Source of the DNA: Corynebacterium canis
GTDB taxonomy: Bacteria > Actinomycetota > Actinomycetes > Mycobacteriales > Mycobacteriaceae
Direction: 5' to 3'
DNA: 64,000 nucleotides
NCBI RefSeq assembly: GCF_030408595.1
Contig: NZ_CP047080.1
Location: forward strand, 494,471 to 558,470
The first letter of the stretch is position 1. Each line of letters opens with the position of its first letter. Below the pieces are notes generated by a model that was given only the letters and a program-made list of their open reading frames with translations, was not told the DNA's origin and did not search any database. Of this stretch, positions 53,377 through 63,031 are shown piece by piece. The position numbers were made by a program, and so were the translations under genes.

Positions 53377-54690
53377 CTACACTGCGGCAAATCCGCGCTC
53401 GAGATCGGCGATGATGTCGTTGATATCTTCGATCCCTACGGAAAGCCGGACGGTCGCCGGGCTGACCCCGGCGTTAGCCAAGCCCTCTGGCGTGGATTGC
53501 GAGTGCGTGGTGGTAGCGGGATGGACTACAAGGGAACGCACGTCGCCGACGTTTGCCACGTTCGAGTGGAGCGTCAGGGCGTCGATAAATCGCCACGCTT
53601 CGTCTTGCCCGCCAACAATGTCGAAGGAAAACACGGAGCCCGCGTGCTTGAGCCCCAGCTTTTCCTTCACCTTGTACCAGGGCGAGGACTCCAGGCCAGC
53701 GTAGTGCACCTTGGCAACCTTGGGGTGGTTTTCCAGGAACTTTGCCACGGCGAGCGCGTTGGTGTTGTGGCGCTCCAAGCGCAACGCAAGGGTGTCCAAG
53801 CCCTGCGCGGTGACCCAGGCGTTGAACGGCGAGGCTGCGGCTCCGGTGTCGCGCAGCAGCCCGACGCGCGCTTTGAGGCCGTAGGCGGGGGCGCCGAGGT
53901 CCACGTATTTCAGCCCGTGGTAGGCGGGGTCCGGGGTGACAAAGTCGGGGAAAATGGGTTTGCCGTTGCGTTCCACGGTCCAGTCGAATTTGCCGCCGTC
54001 GATGAGTACGCCGCCGAGTGCGGAGCCGTTTCCGGTGTAGAACTTGGTCAGGGACGCCACTACGATGTCTGCACCCAGTTCGAGTGGGCGTACGAGGGCG
54101 GCGGTGGCGACGGTATTGTCGATGATCAGCGGCACATTGTTTGCGTGCGCCACTTCGGCGATGGCGGGGATGTCGAGGATATCGGCCTGCGGGTTGGCAA
54201 AGGTTTCACCGTAGAAGGCGACGGTATTGTCTTGCACGGCGGCCTGCCACGCGGCGGGGTTGTCCGGGTCGGTGACAAACGTGGTTTCGATTCCCAGGCG
54301 GGCGAGTGTGACTTCGAACAGGGTGGTCGTGCCGCCGTACAGCCGCGAGGACGTGACGATGTGGGAGCCGGCGCGCGCGAGGTTGAGGATTGCGGCGGTT
54401 TCGGCGGCTTGCCCGGAGCCGAACAATACGGCGTGTACGCCACCCTCAAGGTCCGCAAGGCGATTTTCGACGGCCGCGACAGTTGGGTTGGTCAGCCGCG
54501 TGTACACGGGCCCTGCGTCCTCCAGCGCGAACCGTTGCTTCGCGTGTTCTGCAGAGTTAAATACATAAGATGAAGTAAGGTAAATCGGCAGGTTGCGTGC
54601 GCCCGTGTCGCTGTCTACCGGTTGCCCGGAGTGGATGGCTCGGGTGTTGAAGCCCCAGCCTGTCGTATCGGCGTTGTTGTACTTGGTCAC
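53377..54690 (-). CDS. metY: O-acetylhomoserine sulfhydrylase
   Basis: A 437-residue PLP enzyme of the Cys/Met metabolism family. It makes homocysteine from O-acetylhomoserine (the MetX product) and sulfide. The PLP-binding Lys216 lies in IVVASLTKFYTGNGSALG; further family segments are GARNLPIYLTSSYVF and AVLFGSGQAAETAAILNL. The length is normal. The haem cluster separates it from metX, whereas in C. glutamicum the two are neighbours. Two McbR-like sites lie upstream. Confidence 0.95.
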   Translation of the reverse strand: MTKYNNADTTGWGFNTRAIHSGQPVDSDTGARNLPIYLTSSYVFNSAEHAKQRFALEDAGPVYTRLTNPTVAAVENRLADLEGGVHAVLFGSGQAAETAAILNLARAGSHIVTSSRLYGGTTTLFEVTLARLGIETTFVTDPDNPAAWQAAVQDNTVAFYGETFANPQADILDIPAIAEVAHANNVPLIIDNTVATAALVRPLELGADIVVASLTKFYTGNGSALGGVLIDGGKFDWTVERNGKPIFPDFVTPDPAYHGLKYVDLGAPAYGLKARVGLLRDTGAAASPFNAWVTAQGLDTLALRLERHNTNALAVAKFLENHPKVAKVHYAGLESSPWYKVKEKLGLKHAGSVFSFDIVGGQDEAWRFIDALTLHSNVANVGDVRSLVVHPATTTHSQSTPEGLANAGVSPATVRLSVGIEDINDIIADLERGFAAV

Positions 54691-54724
54691 GAAGAGTCCT
54701 TTCGGTAGTTTTGAACAAACTTAA

Positions 54725-54784
54725 TGGACAGCTCGGTCTAGTGCAACAGGCTGGAGAAATTGTAGGGGTAGACCGCTCGGTCTT
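54725..54784. promoter_or_regulatory. Two McbR-type operators upstream of metY
   Basis: TGGAC-AGCTCG-GTCTA (54725-54740) and TAGAC-CGCTCG-GTCTT (54769-54784) each match TAGAC-N6-GTCTA at nine of ten fixed positions. These are the strongest sites of this type in the window. Confidence 0.75.
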
Positions 54785-55074
54785 GAATTGTTAGCGGCCT
54801 AGCTACGGAGGTGTGGATTGAAATATGTTACCCCCTTGGGGGAGGATGGTTACCGGTAAAGTATCGCGAGAATTGCCGATGACCTCACCAGATGAAGCCA
54901 AGATGAAAGTATATAGTGTACTACGCATTTTTGCTGGTACAAAGCGGTTTTCACGTTCGCTATCCTAGTCTGTTGGGACCAATAGGGCCTATAAGTTCAA
55001 TAGGGCAAATCTAACTGCGATAACTAGTTTGTATTTTCCACGGTTCATCCCCAACGCCGGAGAAAGTAGTCCAG
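54785..55074. other. Promoter region of the large surface protein
   Basis: AT-rich compared with its neighbours. It contains a small hairpin ACCCCCTTGGGGGA, two CAATAGGGC words about 20 bp apart near 54970-54995, and GGAG about 12 bases before the next start. No coding frame or known operator was recognised. Confidence 0.45.
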
Positions 55075-58000
55075 ATGTCACGGATGCATCAAGCCCACCG
55101 CATAACTAGCATGCGGATAATTTGGGTAATTATTGCCATACTCGTGTTGATATTTGGGAGCAGCTCTGTCGTGGTCGCGAATGCGGCCACGGATCATGCG
55201 GAAAGCTATGGTCAAGACCTGAATATCAAGCGCAACAAAGTCGACGTAGAGAGCGAAAGCTATGTGCAGTCCCCACTGCGCCAAGGCGAGCAATTGCAAT
55301 CCACGTTTACCTGGGTGATTCCTAAAGGTGAGCAACGCCCGAAACCGGGCGACACGATGACTGTTCACCTGCCCGAGTGGCTACGGCCAACCGAGGATCA
55401 CACAGATTTGAAAGCCGGTGACTACACCACGTGTTCGTGGTCAAAGGCGGCGACGGATGTGAAATGTACCTTTACTGACAAAGTAAAGGACGCGAAAGAT
55501 AAAGAACTCAGCGGCCACTTCGTTTTAGGTATGAATGCCTTTGAAAATAAGGGCATTGATCCAATACGTTGGGGTAAAAAAGACACCGACGTATTTTCTT
55601 TGGTGGTTGGAGACACGAGCGATAAAGTCGAGCCACCAAACGAAGACACACACTTGCCGGTAGCGCCGAGCGCAAATGCACGCACTGGTCCCATCACGAC
55701 GTCATTGCAAAGCTTCCGCGAAGTGGAGTACGACGGCGAATCTTATGTGCGTTTGCAATGGGTCGTGGACGTGCCGGCAGAAAACTTCGATCTCGCGCAA
55801 TCGCTGACCCTCAAGGACACGCTGCAAGAAGTGAAGTCCGATGCGTGGGGTGGCTGGACGGTGCCGCAATACATGGCACCTGACATGGAAATTGAGATCC
55901 TGCGCCGCGACGGGGGCGCCACGGAACACGGCGTGTGGGACGCCAGTGAACCGGGCTGCGCCGCCGCCCATGAGCAGGGCATTGATTGCGCGGATCTGGT
56001 TGCCACCATTCGCGGCAATGAAGTGATGGAACGCCCCGGACGCATCGTGGAAGGGGTATCAATCGAAGGCGGCATCCCCGAGCTGGAATGGCATGAAAAA
56101 CTTCCCACCGATTTCAAGCTCAAAATGACCCCTCTGGTCAAGGGCGCCGCGTATCGCATTGTGTTTTATACCTTCGTTCCCGCCGAAAACCTTCCTGCCC
56201 ATGGCGCCGAAGAGCGCGCCATTGCGCAAAACACGCTCGATCTCAATGGTTTGACTATTAAGTCGGACGAGCACGCGGAGATCTTTACCCAACCGGTCGA
56301 TGGATCGGGGGCTACGGCCACAATGGGCATGTTCCGCATTGAGAATGCAGTTGTTGGCGATACCGGGAAGGCCGAGGAAAAGGAGTTTGGATTTAACTTT
56401 GATTGTGAAGGCGTCACCGGCGAATTAACGGCGAAAGCCCGCGGCACCTCCAAGGAATCCCCCAAGTTCAAGCACGGAACAACGTGCACCGTAACCCAGG
56501 ATGAGGAGCGCAGCAAGCTGGAGGGCTACAAGGTTGACGTGGGCGAAAACCCGCGCACCATCGTGGTGGAGGCCGGGGAGGTCAAGGCCCTGCGCTTTGG
56601 CACCGTCTATGAAGCCCCGCCAAAATCGGGGACCTTCGCCGTGCGCAGCGTGATCGCCGACCCCAAGCCGGAAGGCGCGGACCCACAACGCGAATACGTC
56701 ATCCGCTACGAATGCGATAAACCAAGCAACGACGGAACCGTGCAAGGCCCCGCCGAGCTGAAGGTGAAGGGCGATGGCAGCGTCGTCGAATCGCCCGAAT
56801 TCTTGGCAGGCACCAAGTGCACCATCCAAGGCGAAGACGAGGAGGCCGCAGCGGTCGACGGTCAACGCCTAGTCCCGCACCTGGACAAAACCGAGATCGT
56901 GGTGCCGGTTGGCTCCGGCGCCGCAACACCCGTGGCCACCGTCCAAGTGACCAATACCTACGTGCCGCAAGTCTCCCGATTCGTGGTAAACAACCTCGTC
57001 GAAGGGACCGATGCGCTCGTAGAACCGGTCACCTATCGCTACACCTGCGGCGCCGCCCGCGGCGAATTGCAGGCCCGCCCCGGGGAAAACGTGGAATCCC
57101 CCGAATTCCCCGTAGGCACCCAATGCGAAGTGGAACTGGACACCACCTCCGCCCGCGTACCCGGCTTTGACCTCACCACCAACCAGGACAAATTGCGCCA
57201 AAAGGTGACACTCGGCGCGACCGATGCGCCATTCGCGCCAGCCGAATTTCACCTCGAATACGCCGCCCAAACCGGCACATTCAAGGTGAAAAACAAGGTA
57301 GTCACCGTCGGCGGCAAAGGCCGCGTACCCGAAGTATTCGACTTCGGATACACCTGCACCCGCGACGGCGCGCCCGAAATCCAAGGGGAAATCACCGGCG
57401 TCGCCGACGGCAGCACCAAGGAATCCGAACCCATCCCGGCCGGATACCGCTGCGCCGTCCACAGCGACGACCCGCACACCGCCGGATCCACCCTGGTCAC
57501 GGATATCGGCTCGCCAGTGGAAATAGCCAAAGACAACACCCCAGAAGTGGAGATCACACACGCCTACGCCCGCGGCAAAGGCGACATGACCATCACCATG
57601 AAACTGGAAGATCCCAAAGCATCCACCACCGGAGGCGCCTACACATTCCAATACGTATGCAAACCCCCCGCCGACAAGGCTGGCGGTGGCGACGTGGTAG
57701 GAACGTTGGGCGCAATCGGAGCGGGCGAGGCCGCGACGTCGGAAAGCATCCCGGAAGGGTCGACGTGCACAGTGACACAGCAAGACAACGGTTTTGCGGG
57801 CGGCGACCTGGCAAACTCCGGATACAACAGCGTGCTCGTGCTCGAACGCAACAAACAAACGCAAATGCAAGCAGTACGCAAATACGACGACCGCCGCGGC
57901 ACCCTACGAATCACCAACGCGGCCGCCGGATCCGGAGCGGACATGCCGCAAGCCAAAGAACACAAAGCGCACGTCAGCTACGTCTGCACCTCCAATAGCG

Positions 58001-58698
58001 TGACCGTCTCCGAAGGAAACCTCACGCTCAAACCAGGAGAACACGCGGACATCCACGACGTGCAAGTCGGCGCAGAATGCACGGTCAGCGCAGACATCGA
58101 CATGCTGGAGACCGACGAAGTGCGCTACGAAAGCGAAGAATCCGTCGTCGAAGTAGTAGCACCCAAGATCACAGCAAAAGACGGCACCTCCGAAGCCGTG
58201 CTGCGAAACGTGTACACCGAACTCGGCAAAGTGGAAGTGGGCACCTCGCTCGACGGGCCCGCAGCCAAGATCATCTCCGACCAAAACACCTACACGTTCG
58301 AAGCAACATGGCAAGAAATGGGCCAAGAATTCGCCGAAGAATTCACGGTCCGGGCAGGAGAAACCTACAAGGACCTGCCGGCGCTGCCAGTAGGAACGCC
58401 GGTAACCATTCGGGAGATCCTGCCCGAAAACAGCGCCGTGGTGCACTGGGGATTGCCCGGCTATATCAGCGATCCCCCGGAGGCACTGAACAATCACGGC
58501 GACGGAAACGTGACCGTGAACGTGCAACCGCGCAAACGCGTGAAACTCAACGTGGCAAACACCGCAAACCCACCCGCTTGGTGGCTGGCCGTGCCCTTTG
58601 CGCCAATGATGGTGGGGCAGGCAGGCGGTGCGGCCTCGACTACACCACAAGCCGAGAATGACGGGTCGGCTTCCGAGCATTCAGATACGGCGGATTAG
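55075..58698 (+). CDS. Large secreted adhesin-like surface protein with DUF5979-type repeats
   Basis: A 1207-residue exported protein with a long signal sequence (hydrophobic IIWVIIAILVLIFGSSSVVV, cleavage near VANAAT). The N-terminal ~320 residues resemble the Ig-like A region of Gram-positive adhesins (LQSTFTWVIPKGEQRPKPGD, DTMTVHLPEWLRP). Then come about seven repeats of roughly 100 residues, each with a paired Cys pattern such as EFGFNFDCEGVTGELTAKAR, SPEFPVGTQCEV and YRYTCGAARGELQARPG; this is the DUF5979 type. The C-terminus (NPPAWWLAVPFAPMMVG) has no LPxTG motif and no basic tail, so sortase anchoring is not expected. Probable role: adhesion or host contact. Confidence 0.75.
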   Translation: MSRMHQAHRITSMRIIWVIIAILVLIFGSSSVVVANAATDHAESYGQDLNIKRNKVDVESESYVQSPLRQGEQLQSTFTWVIPKGEQRPKPGDTMTVHLPEWLRPTEDHTDLKAGDYTTCSWSKAATDVKCTFTDKVKDAKDKELSGHFVLGMNAFENKGIDPIRWGKKDTDVFSLVVGDTSDKVEPPNEDTHLPVAPSANARTGPITTSLQSFREVEYDGESYVRLQWVVDVPAENFDLAQSLTLKDTLQEVKSDAWGGWTVPQYMAPDMEIEILRRDGGATEHGVWDASEPGCAAAHEQGIDCADLVATIRGNEVMERPGRIVEGVSIEGGIPELEWHEKLPTDFKLKMTPLVKGAAYRIVFYTFVPAENLPAHGAEERAIAQNTLDLNGLTIKSDEHAEIFTQPVDGSGATATMGMFRIENAVVGDTGKAEEKEFGFNFDCEGVTGELTAKARGTSKESPKFKHGTTCTVTQDEERSKLEGYKVDVGENPRTIVVEAGEVKALRFGTVYEAPPKSGTFAVRSVIADPKPEGADPQREYVIRYECDKPSNDGTVQGPAELKVKGDGSVVESPEFLAGTKCTIQGEDEEAAAVDGQRLVPHLDKTEIVVPVGSGAATPVATVQVTNTYVPQVSRFVVNNLVEGTDALVEPVTYRYTCGAARGELQARPGENVESPEFPVGTQCEVELDTTSARVPGFDLTTNQDKLRQKVTLGATDAPFAPAEFHLEYAAQTGTFKVKNKVVTVGGKGRVPEVFDFGYTCTRDGAPEIQGEITGVADGSTKESEPIPAGYRCAVHSDDPHTAGSTLVTDIGSPVEIAKDNTPEVEITHAYARGKGDMTITMKLEDPKASTTGGAYTFQYVCKPPADKAGGGDVVGTLGAIGAGEAATSESIPEGSTCTVTQQDNGFAGGDLANSGYNSVLVLERNKQTQMQAVRKYDDRRGTLRITNAAAGSGADMPQAKEHKAHVSYVCTSNSVTVSEGNLTLKPGEHADIHDVQVGAECTVSADIDMLETDEVRYESEESVVEVVAPKITAKDGTSEAVLRNVYTELGKVEVGTSLDGPAAKIISDQNTYTFEATWQEMGQEFAEEFTVRAGETYKDLPALPVGTPVTIREILPENSAVVHWGLPGYISDPPEALNNHGDGNVTVNVQPRKRVKLNVANTANPPAWWLAVPFAPMMVGQAGGAASTTPQAENDGSASEHSDTAD

Positions 58699-58734
58699 GA
58701 GTTCTAGGCGTTTGGAGTAGAGCGCACGAACATA

Positions 58735-58779
58735 ACACCGCTTCCCGGTTGGCTTTGGCCTAGCGGGAGCGGTGTTTTT
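58735..58779 (+). terminator. Strong intrinsic terminator after the surface protein
   Basis: ACACCGCTTCCCG pairs with CGGGAGCGGTGT across a 17-nt loop with one unpaired base, followed by TTTTT. Classic rho-independent structure. Confidence 0.85.
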
Positions 58780-59004
58780 CGTGGGTCTTGGTGGGCGGGG
58801 GAGGTGTGCGTGGCGGAGCGTGAGGTGCGAGGGGAAAGCTGGGGCGTGCTTTGATAAGGATTGTGTGCCACCATTTAGTGCCCGATGAGAATATCTCCGC
58901 TGCGGCCCTAAATTCGCTCGCCCTATAGGGAGTGTGGGGGAATAACGTCACAGTGACGAAAAGGAGCGGTGATCCATCGCGGGCAACCTATTCGGGTGGC
59001 GGGA

Positions 59005-59150
59005 GTTGAACGGTGTCTATCGATATTTTTTACACCAAAATCCCGAAATCTGTGTAAAAAGTATCGCGGCGGCGGCTCTGGGCGGCCCCGGATGATGAAA
59101 ATTACACAGAAATCGGGATTCGTGTGTAAAAAACTTCATGCGAAGTGCAC
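59005..59150 (+). repeat. Miniature palindromic element, copy 3
   Basis: Complete copy in the same orientation as copy 1. The left hairpin pairs CGATATTTTTTACAC with GTGTAAAAAGTATCG (14 of 15 bp). The right hairpin pairs TTACACA with TGTGTAA. GTTGAACG and GTGCAC mark the outer limits shared with copy 2. It lies between the terminator at 58735 and a convergent gene; the rest of 58780-59166 holds nothing recognised. Confidence 0.9.
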
Positions 59151-59166
59151 TACCGATCTTGCAGAC

Positions 59167-59850
59167 TTATTGCATCGCCTTCGCGTGTCGGTTGGGTTTC
59201 CGAGAATTCCACCACGCCCGCGCGCCGATCAGCGCCGCAATGATGGCGCAGCCTAGGACGTACCAAGGCCACGTCGGCGGGGGAGCGATTTCATCCGCGC
59301 AGGCTTCGAGGGCTTCTTTCAGTTCGTGCTGCCGCGCGTTGTAACGCAAGGGGGTATCTCCTTGGTCGAACACATTTATACGTATCTCGTCCAAGCGTGT
59401 GCGCTGCTTTTCGGTGAGTTGCTGTTTAACGGTGGCGGACGGGTCGTCGCCAATCGAAGAAGCGGCATGGATCGTTTGTTCGTACGTATATGCGGTTTGG
59501 AATTCGGGGTTTTGGGTGAATTCGGAAGTCTTCGAGGAAAGCTCGGCGAGGGTTTCCGTGACGTTTGCCTCGGTAAGCTTTTGTTGCAGCTCGTTGGCGA
59601 TGGGGGCGTCTTCCGTGTCATAACGCTTGATGTCCGCAGCGAAATCCGGGATGATTTTGTCGATCTCGGCGATGCGCTGCTCGCGGGCCTGGGACTCAAT
59701 CTCGTCCCAGAAGTCCTGGATTGCCTGCTGCTCCTCCGCGCTGACCACGCATTGCTGATTATTTACTGTCACCTTGTCTTGCGCGTGCGCGATGGGGTTT
59801 GGGAGGGTGAAGGCGAGGGTCACGCAGGCGGTAGCAACAACACGTTTCAT
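59167..59850 (-). CDS. Exported, C-terminally anchored coiled-coil protein
   Basis: A 227-residue protein with a cleavable signal peptide (MKRVVATACVTLAFTLPNPI, AHAQ), a mostly helical, acidic body with two cysteines (QQCVVSAEEQ, EALEACADEI), a C-terminal membrane helix (WYVLGCAIIAALIGARAWW) and a basic cytoplasmic tail (NSRKPNRHAK). This layout is that of a wall-facing membrane-anchored protein. I do not recognise the family. Confidence 0.65.
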   Translation of the reverse strand: MKRVVATACVTLAFTLPNPIAHAQDKVTVNNQQCVVSAEEQQAIQDFWDEIESQAREQRIAEIDKIIPDFAADIKRYDTEDAPIANELQQKLTEANVTETLAELSSKTSEFTQNPEFQTAYTYEQTIHAASSIGDDPSATVKQQLTEKQRTRLDEIRINVFDQGDTPLRYNARQHELKEALEACADEIAPPPTWPWYVLGCAIIAALIGARAWWNSRKPNRHAKAMQ

Positions 59851-60476
59851 AGCAATGAGCGTAGAGGATTATCTGATTTTTTGTTGCCATCGCCGCAGAA
59901 AATCTACAGCTTGCATTGTGCGCTACGTAAATCGGTGTGGGCGAGCTTGGGGTTTATTGTGTCCCATCTGCCTTGCCGAGGCGCGGGTTTTGCGGGCGCG
60001 GTTTACTGCCTGGATCAATCATTACGGGCGTTACAGATTGAATTGATCAATGGGAGAAATTGGGTGGGCATTTGGTGAAGGTACCGCAATTGATTTCCGC
60101 CCTAAAATCGGCCGCAAATCACCGCGAATCGCCTATATGTTTGAACGCTGGTCGCCGCTGCGGGCACGGTTATCGCAGGTGCGGGCGCGAACGAGGCCAA
60201 GTTCCGTACCGGTTCCGCGTGCGCCAAAGCCGCCCCAGCCAAGCGGCCAAAACTTGAAATTTTACGGCATATTCATTCGTGTACGCACTGTGATAAAGGA
60301 AACATTTGTCTCATTTTTTGTACGTCGCGCGGCGCTTTCTTTACTTGCGCAAGTGGGAACGTCTGACCTTTCTCGGAAACCTATGCAGGGCATAAAAACT
60401 TGCGTAATGTAATTGCGGTGTGCACCTTAAAGAAGTGTGTAATTTAACGCATGAGGTTTTGTGATAAAGAGGAAGG
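59851..60476. other. Long upstream region of cstA without a credible gene
   Basis: About 626 bp. An open frame at 60050-60412 has a basic, low-complexity product and no ribosome site, and I do not accept it. Several TGTGATAAA words (for example near 60290 and 60460) resemble half-sites of CRP/GlxR-type regulators, but no full palindrome TGTGA-N6-TCACA was found. Confidence 0.45.
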
Positions 60477-62765
60477 ATGGTCGCTGATATGCTGACAAAT
60501 ACAGCAACACCAGTGCCGCCACCGCCGCAGGGAGTGGAATATGTCTACTCCGAAACTTGCGAATTGCCCGTCGGCGTGAACGACCGCCGCGGGATGTCTC
60601 CCTTGAAGAAAATCGCCCTCGCGGTAGTCGCTATTGCGGCCGCCGCAGGGTGGGGGACAATTGCCGTAGCGCGCGGGGAAACCGTGAACGCCGTATGGTT
60701 AGTGCTGGCCGCCGTAGGTTCCTACATCATCGGCTTTACGTTCTACGCCCGCCTGATCGAGTACAAGGTGGTGAAACCTCGCTCCGATCGCGCCACCCCC
60801 GCGGAATACGCGAATGACGGCAAGGACTTTATGCCGACGGACCGCCGCGTGCTGTTCGGACACCATTTCGCAGCGATCGCGGGCGCTGGTCCTTTGGTCG
60901 GCCCAGTGATGGCCGCACAAATGGGCTATCTGCCCAGCACCATGTGGATTGTTATCGGCGTGATTTTCGCGGGCGCCGTGCAGGATTACCTTGTGTTGTG
61001 GATCTCTACCCGCCGCAAGGGGCGGTCGCTCGGGCAGATGATCCGCGATGAGATGGGCGTGGTTGGCGGCACCGCAGGTATCGCCGCGGTGATTACCATC
61101 ATGCTGAGACTTATCGCCGTGCTTGCGCTCGTGGTGGTGAATGCCCTCGCCGAAAGCCCGTGGGGTGTGTTCTCCATTTCTATGACGGTGCCGATCGCCC
61201 TATTTATGGGTGTTTACCTGCGCTATTTGCGCCCCGGCCGAGTCAGTGAAGTGTCCGTGATTGGCGTTGTATTGTTGCTGCTCTCCATCGTCGCCGGTGG
61301 GTGGGTTGCGGACACCACGTGGGGCGTCGAAATGTTCACGTGGTCGAAGGTTACGCTCGCGTGGGTGCTGATCGGCTACGGCATTGTGGCGGCGATTCTG
61401 CCGGTATGGCTGCTGCTGGCTCCCCGCGATTACTTATCGACGTTCATGAAAGTCGGCGTGATCGGCCTGCTTGCGGTGGGCATTTTGATCGACCGCCCCG
61501 AGGTGCATATGCCTGCCGTTACGGCTTTTGCATGGAACGGCAACGGGCCCGTGTTTGCCGGAAACTTGTTCCCATTCTTGTTCATTACCATTGCCTGCGG
61601 CGCGCTGTCTGGGTTCCATGCCCTGATCTCTTCCGGCACCACGCCGAAGCTGGTGGAAAAAGAAACCCGGATGCGCACGATCGGCTATGGCGGTATGTTG
61701 CTGGAGTCGTTCGTGGCGATCATGGCGTTGATTACCGCCGTGATCCTGGATCGGCACGTGTATTTCGCTATGAATTCCCCAGCCGCATTGACCGGCGGCG
61801 AGAACGAAAAAGCTGCCGAATTTGTGAATTCCTTGGGGTTGCCGGGAACGGATCTTACCGCGGCTCAGCTCGCCGAGGCCGCCCGCGCAGTGGGCGAACA
61901 TACCGTCGTTTCGCGTACTGGTGGTGCGCCTACGCTGGCGTTTGGTATGTCGGAAATTCTTACCGATATTTTCGGGCATCCGGAAATGCAGGCGTTCTGG
62001 TATCACTTCGCCATCATGTTCGAGGCGCTGTTTATTTTGACCACGGTGGATGCCGGCACCCGCGTCGCCCGCTTTATGATGACCGACACGTTGGCCAACG
62101 TCCCCGGACTGAGCCGCTTTAAAGACCCGACCTGGACGCTGGGCCATTGGGTTTCTACCCTGGCCGTGTGTTCGCTCTGGGGTGCGATTCTGCTGATGGG
62201 CGTGACCGATCCCCTCGGCGGCATCAATGTGCTGTTCCCGCTGTTCGGTATCGCCAACCAATTGCTCGCCGCTATCGCTTTGTCGCTCGTACTGGTGGTC
62301 GTGGTGAAGCGTGGCTATTACCGCTGGGCGTGGATACCCGGTATCCCCCTCGTGTGGGACGTGATTGTCACCATGACCGCGTCGTGGCAGAAAATATTTT
62401 CGGCAAATCCGAGCATCGGTTACTGGGCTCAGCACTTCCGGTTCCGCGCGGCGAAGGCCGAAGGCGCCACCGAGTTCGGCAACGCTAAAACGCCCGAGGC
62501 TATCGAGGCCGTGATTAGAAACACCGCGATCCAGGGCTCACTGTCCATACTTTTCGCCGTGCTGGTGCTGATTGTTTTGGGTGCGGCCGTGGTCACGTGC
62601 ATCAAGGCGGTGCGGGGAACCGGCAGCGCGACAACCGAAGAAGAGTTCCGTGCCAGCGAGTACTTTGCGGCGCGTGGACTTTTCTCCACAGACGTGGAAA
62701 AGCAATTGCAGAAAGTGTGGGACGAGAAGCTGCCGCCAAAGGAGCGCGCGCATGTGCATCATTAG
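60477..62765 (+). CDS. cstA: CstA-family carbon starvation transporter (peptide/pyruvate)
   Basis: A 762-residue membrane protein with about sixteen helices. Family landmarks: FMPTDRRVLFGHHFAAIAGA (about 116-135), GPLVGPVMAAQMGYLPSTMW, FHALISSGTTPKLVEKE and LFGIANQLLAAIALSL. It imports pyruvate or peptides when carbon is scarce (family knowledge). The ATG at 60477 sits very close to the AGAGGAAGG site; an ATG at 60489 is a possible alternative. The 3' end overlaps the small YbdD-like gene, its usual partner. Confidence 0.93.
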   Translation: MVADMLTNTATPVPPPPQGVEYVYSETCELPVGVNDRRGMSPLKKIALAVVAIAAAAGWGTIAVARGETVNAVWLVLAAVGSYIIGFTFYARLIEYKVVKPRSDRATPAEYANDGKDFMPTDRRVLFGHHFAAIAGAGPLVGPVMAAQMGYLPSTMWIVIGVIFAGAVQDYLVLWISTRRKGRSLGQMIRDEMGVVGGTAGIAAVITIMLRLIAVLALVVVNALAESPWGVFSISMTVPIALFMGVYLRYLRPGRVSEVSVIGVVLLLLSIVAGGWVADTTWGVEMFTWSKVTLAWVLIGYGIVAAILPVWLLLAPRDYLSTFMKVGVIGLLAVGILIDRPEVHMPAVTAFAWNGNGPVFAGNLFPFLFITIACGALSGFHALISSGTTPKLVEKETRMRTIGYGGMLLESFVAIMALITAVILDRHVYFAMNSPAALTGGENEKAAEFVNSLGLPGTDLTAAQLAEAARAVGEHTVVSRTGGAPTLAFGMSEILTDIFGHPEMQAFWYHFAIMFEALFILTTVDAGTRVARFMMTDTLANVPGLSRFKDPTWTLGHWVSTLAVCSLWGAILLMGVTDPLGGINVLFPLFGIANQLLAAIALSLVLVVVVKRGYYRWAWIPGIPLVWDVIVTMTASWQKIFSANPSIGYWAQHFRFRAAKAEGATEFGNAKTPEAIEAVIRNTAIQGSLSILFAVLVLIVLGAAVVTCIKAVRGTGSATTEEEFRASEYFAARGLFSTDVEKQLQKVWDEKLPPKERAHVHH

Positions 62766-62952
62766 CGGCGCTTGGACCATGCTGCGCGCCTGCTGGGTGT
62801 ACCTTGGCGACATCATGGGTGAACGCGACTATCAAAAGTACGTTCAGTACCTGGAGCGCCATCACCCATGCGCCCCAGTGCCCACCGAGCGCGAATATTG
62901 GCGAATGCGGTGGGCGGAGCAAGACCTGAACCCGAAAGGGCGTTGCTGCTAA
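62752..62952 (+). CDS. YbdD/YjiX-type small partner of CstA
   Basis: A 66-residue protein overlapping the cstA stop by 14 bp. It has the conserved core WVYLGDIMGERDYQKYVQYL, then ERHHPCAPVPTEREYW and the C-terminal Cys pair GRCC that marks this family (DUF466-like). It is thought to assist CstA-type pyruvate transport. It is too short for default gene callers but well supported by context and motif. Confidence 0.88.
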   Translation: MCIISGAWTMLRACWVYLGDIMGERDYQKYVQYLERHHPCAPVPTEREYWRMRWAEQDLNPKGRCC

Positions 62953-62960
62953 GGCGACAC

Positions 62961-63004
62961 GCAAAAGGTGTTGGTGAGCGAAAGTGCTGACCAGCACCTT
63001 TTGC
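62961..63004. terminator. Bidirectional terminator between cstA operon and the next gene
   Basis: A 15-bp perfect stem GCAAAAGGTGTTGGT / ACCAGCACCTTTTGC with one G-T-type wobble, enclosing a 14-nt loop. The T-rich right arm serves the plus strand and the A-rich left arm the minus strand, which fits the convergent genes on each side. Confidence 0.75.
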
Positions 63005-63031
63005 TTCGCCCAATCGTTCCAATATCTTCAG

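Noticed and set aside
53365..54573. 402-codon frame antisense to metY
   Set aside because: It overlaps a certain PLP enzyme. The product is a Gly/Val-rich shadow typical of antisense high-GC frames.
59005..59150. A peptide frame (VERC...IFFT...CKK...MKIT) open through all three copies of the palindromic element
   Set aside because: The frame is open in all copies, but changes alter amino acids freely while preserving stem pairing. Starts and ribosome sites are absent, so selection appears to act on structure rather than protein.
60050..60412. 120-codon frame upstream of cstA
   Set aside because: No ribosome site, odd basic and low-complexity composition, no motif. It is better explained as chance in a long leader.
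60420..60476. Full GlxR (CRP-like) operator before cstA
   Set aside because: Only TGTGA half-sites are visible; no TGTGA-N6-TCACA palindrome was found.
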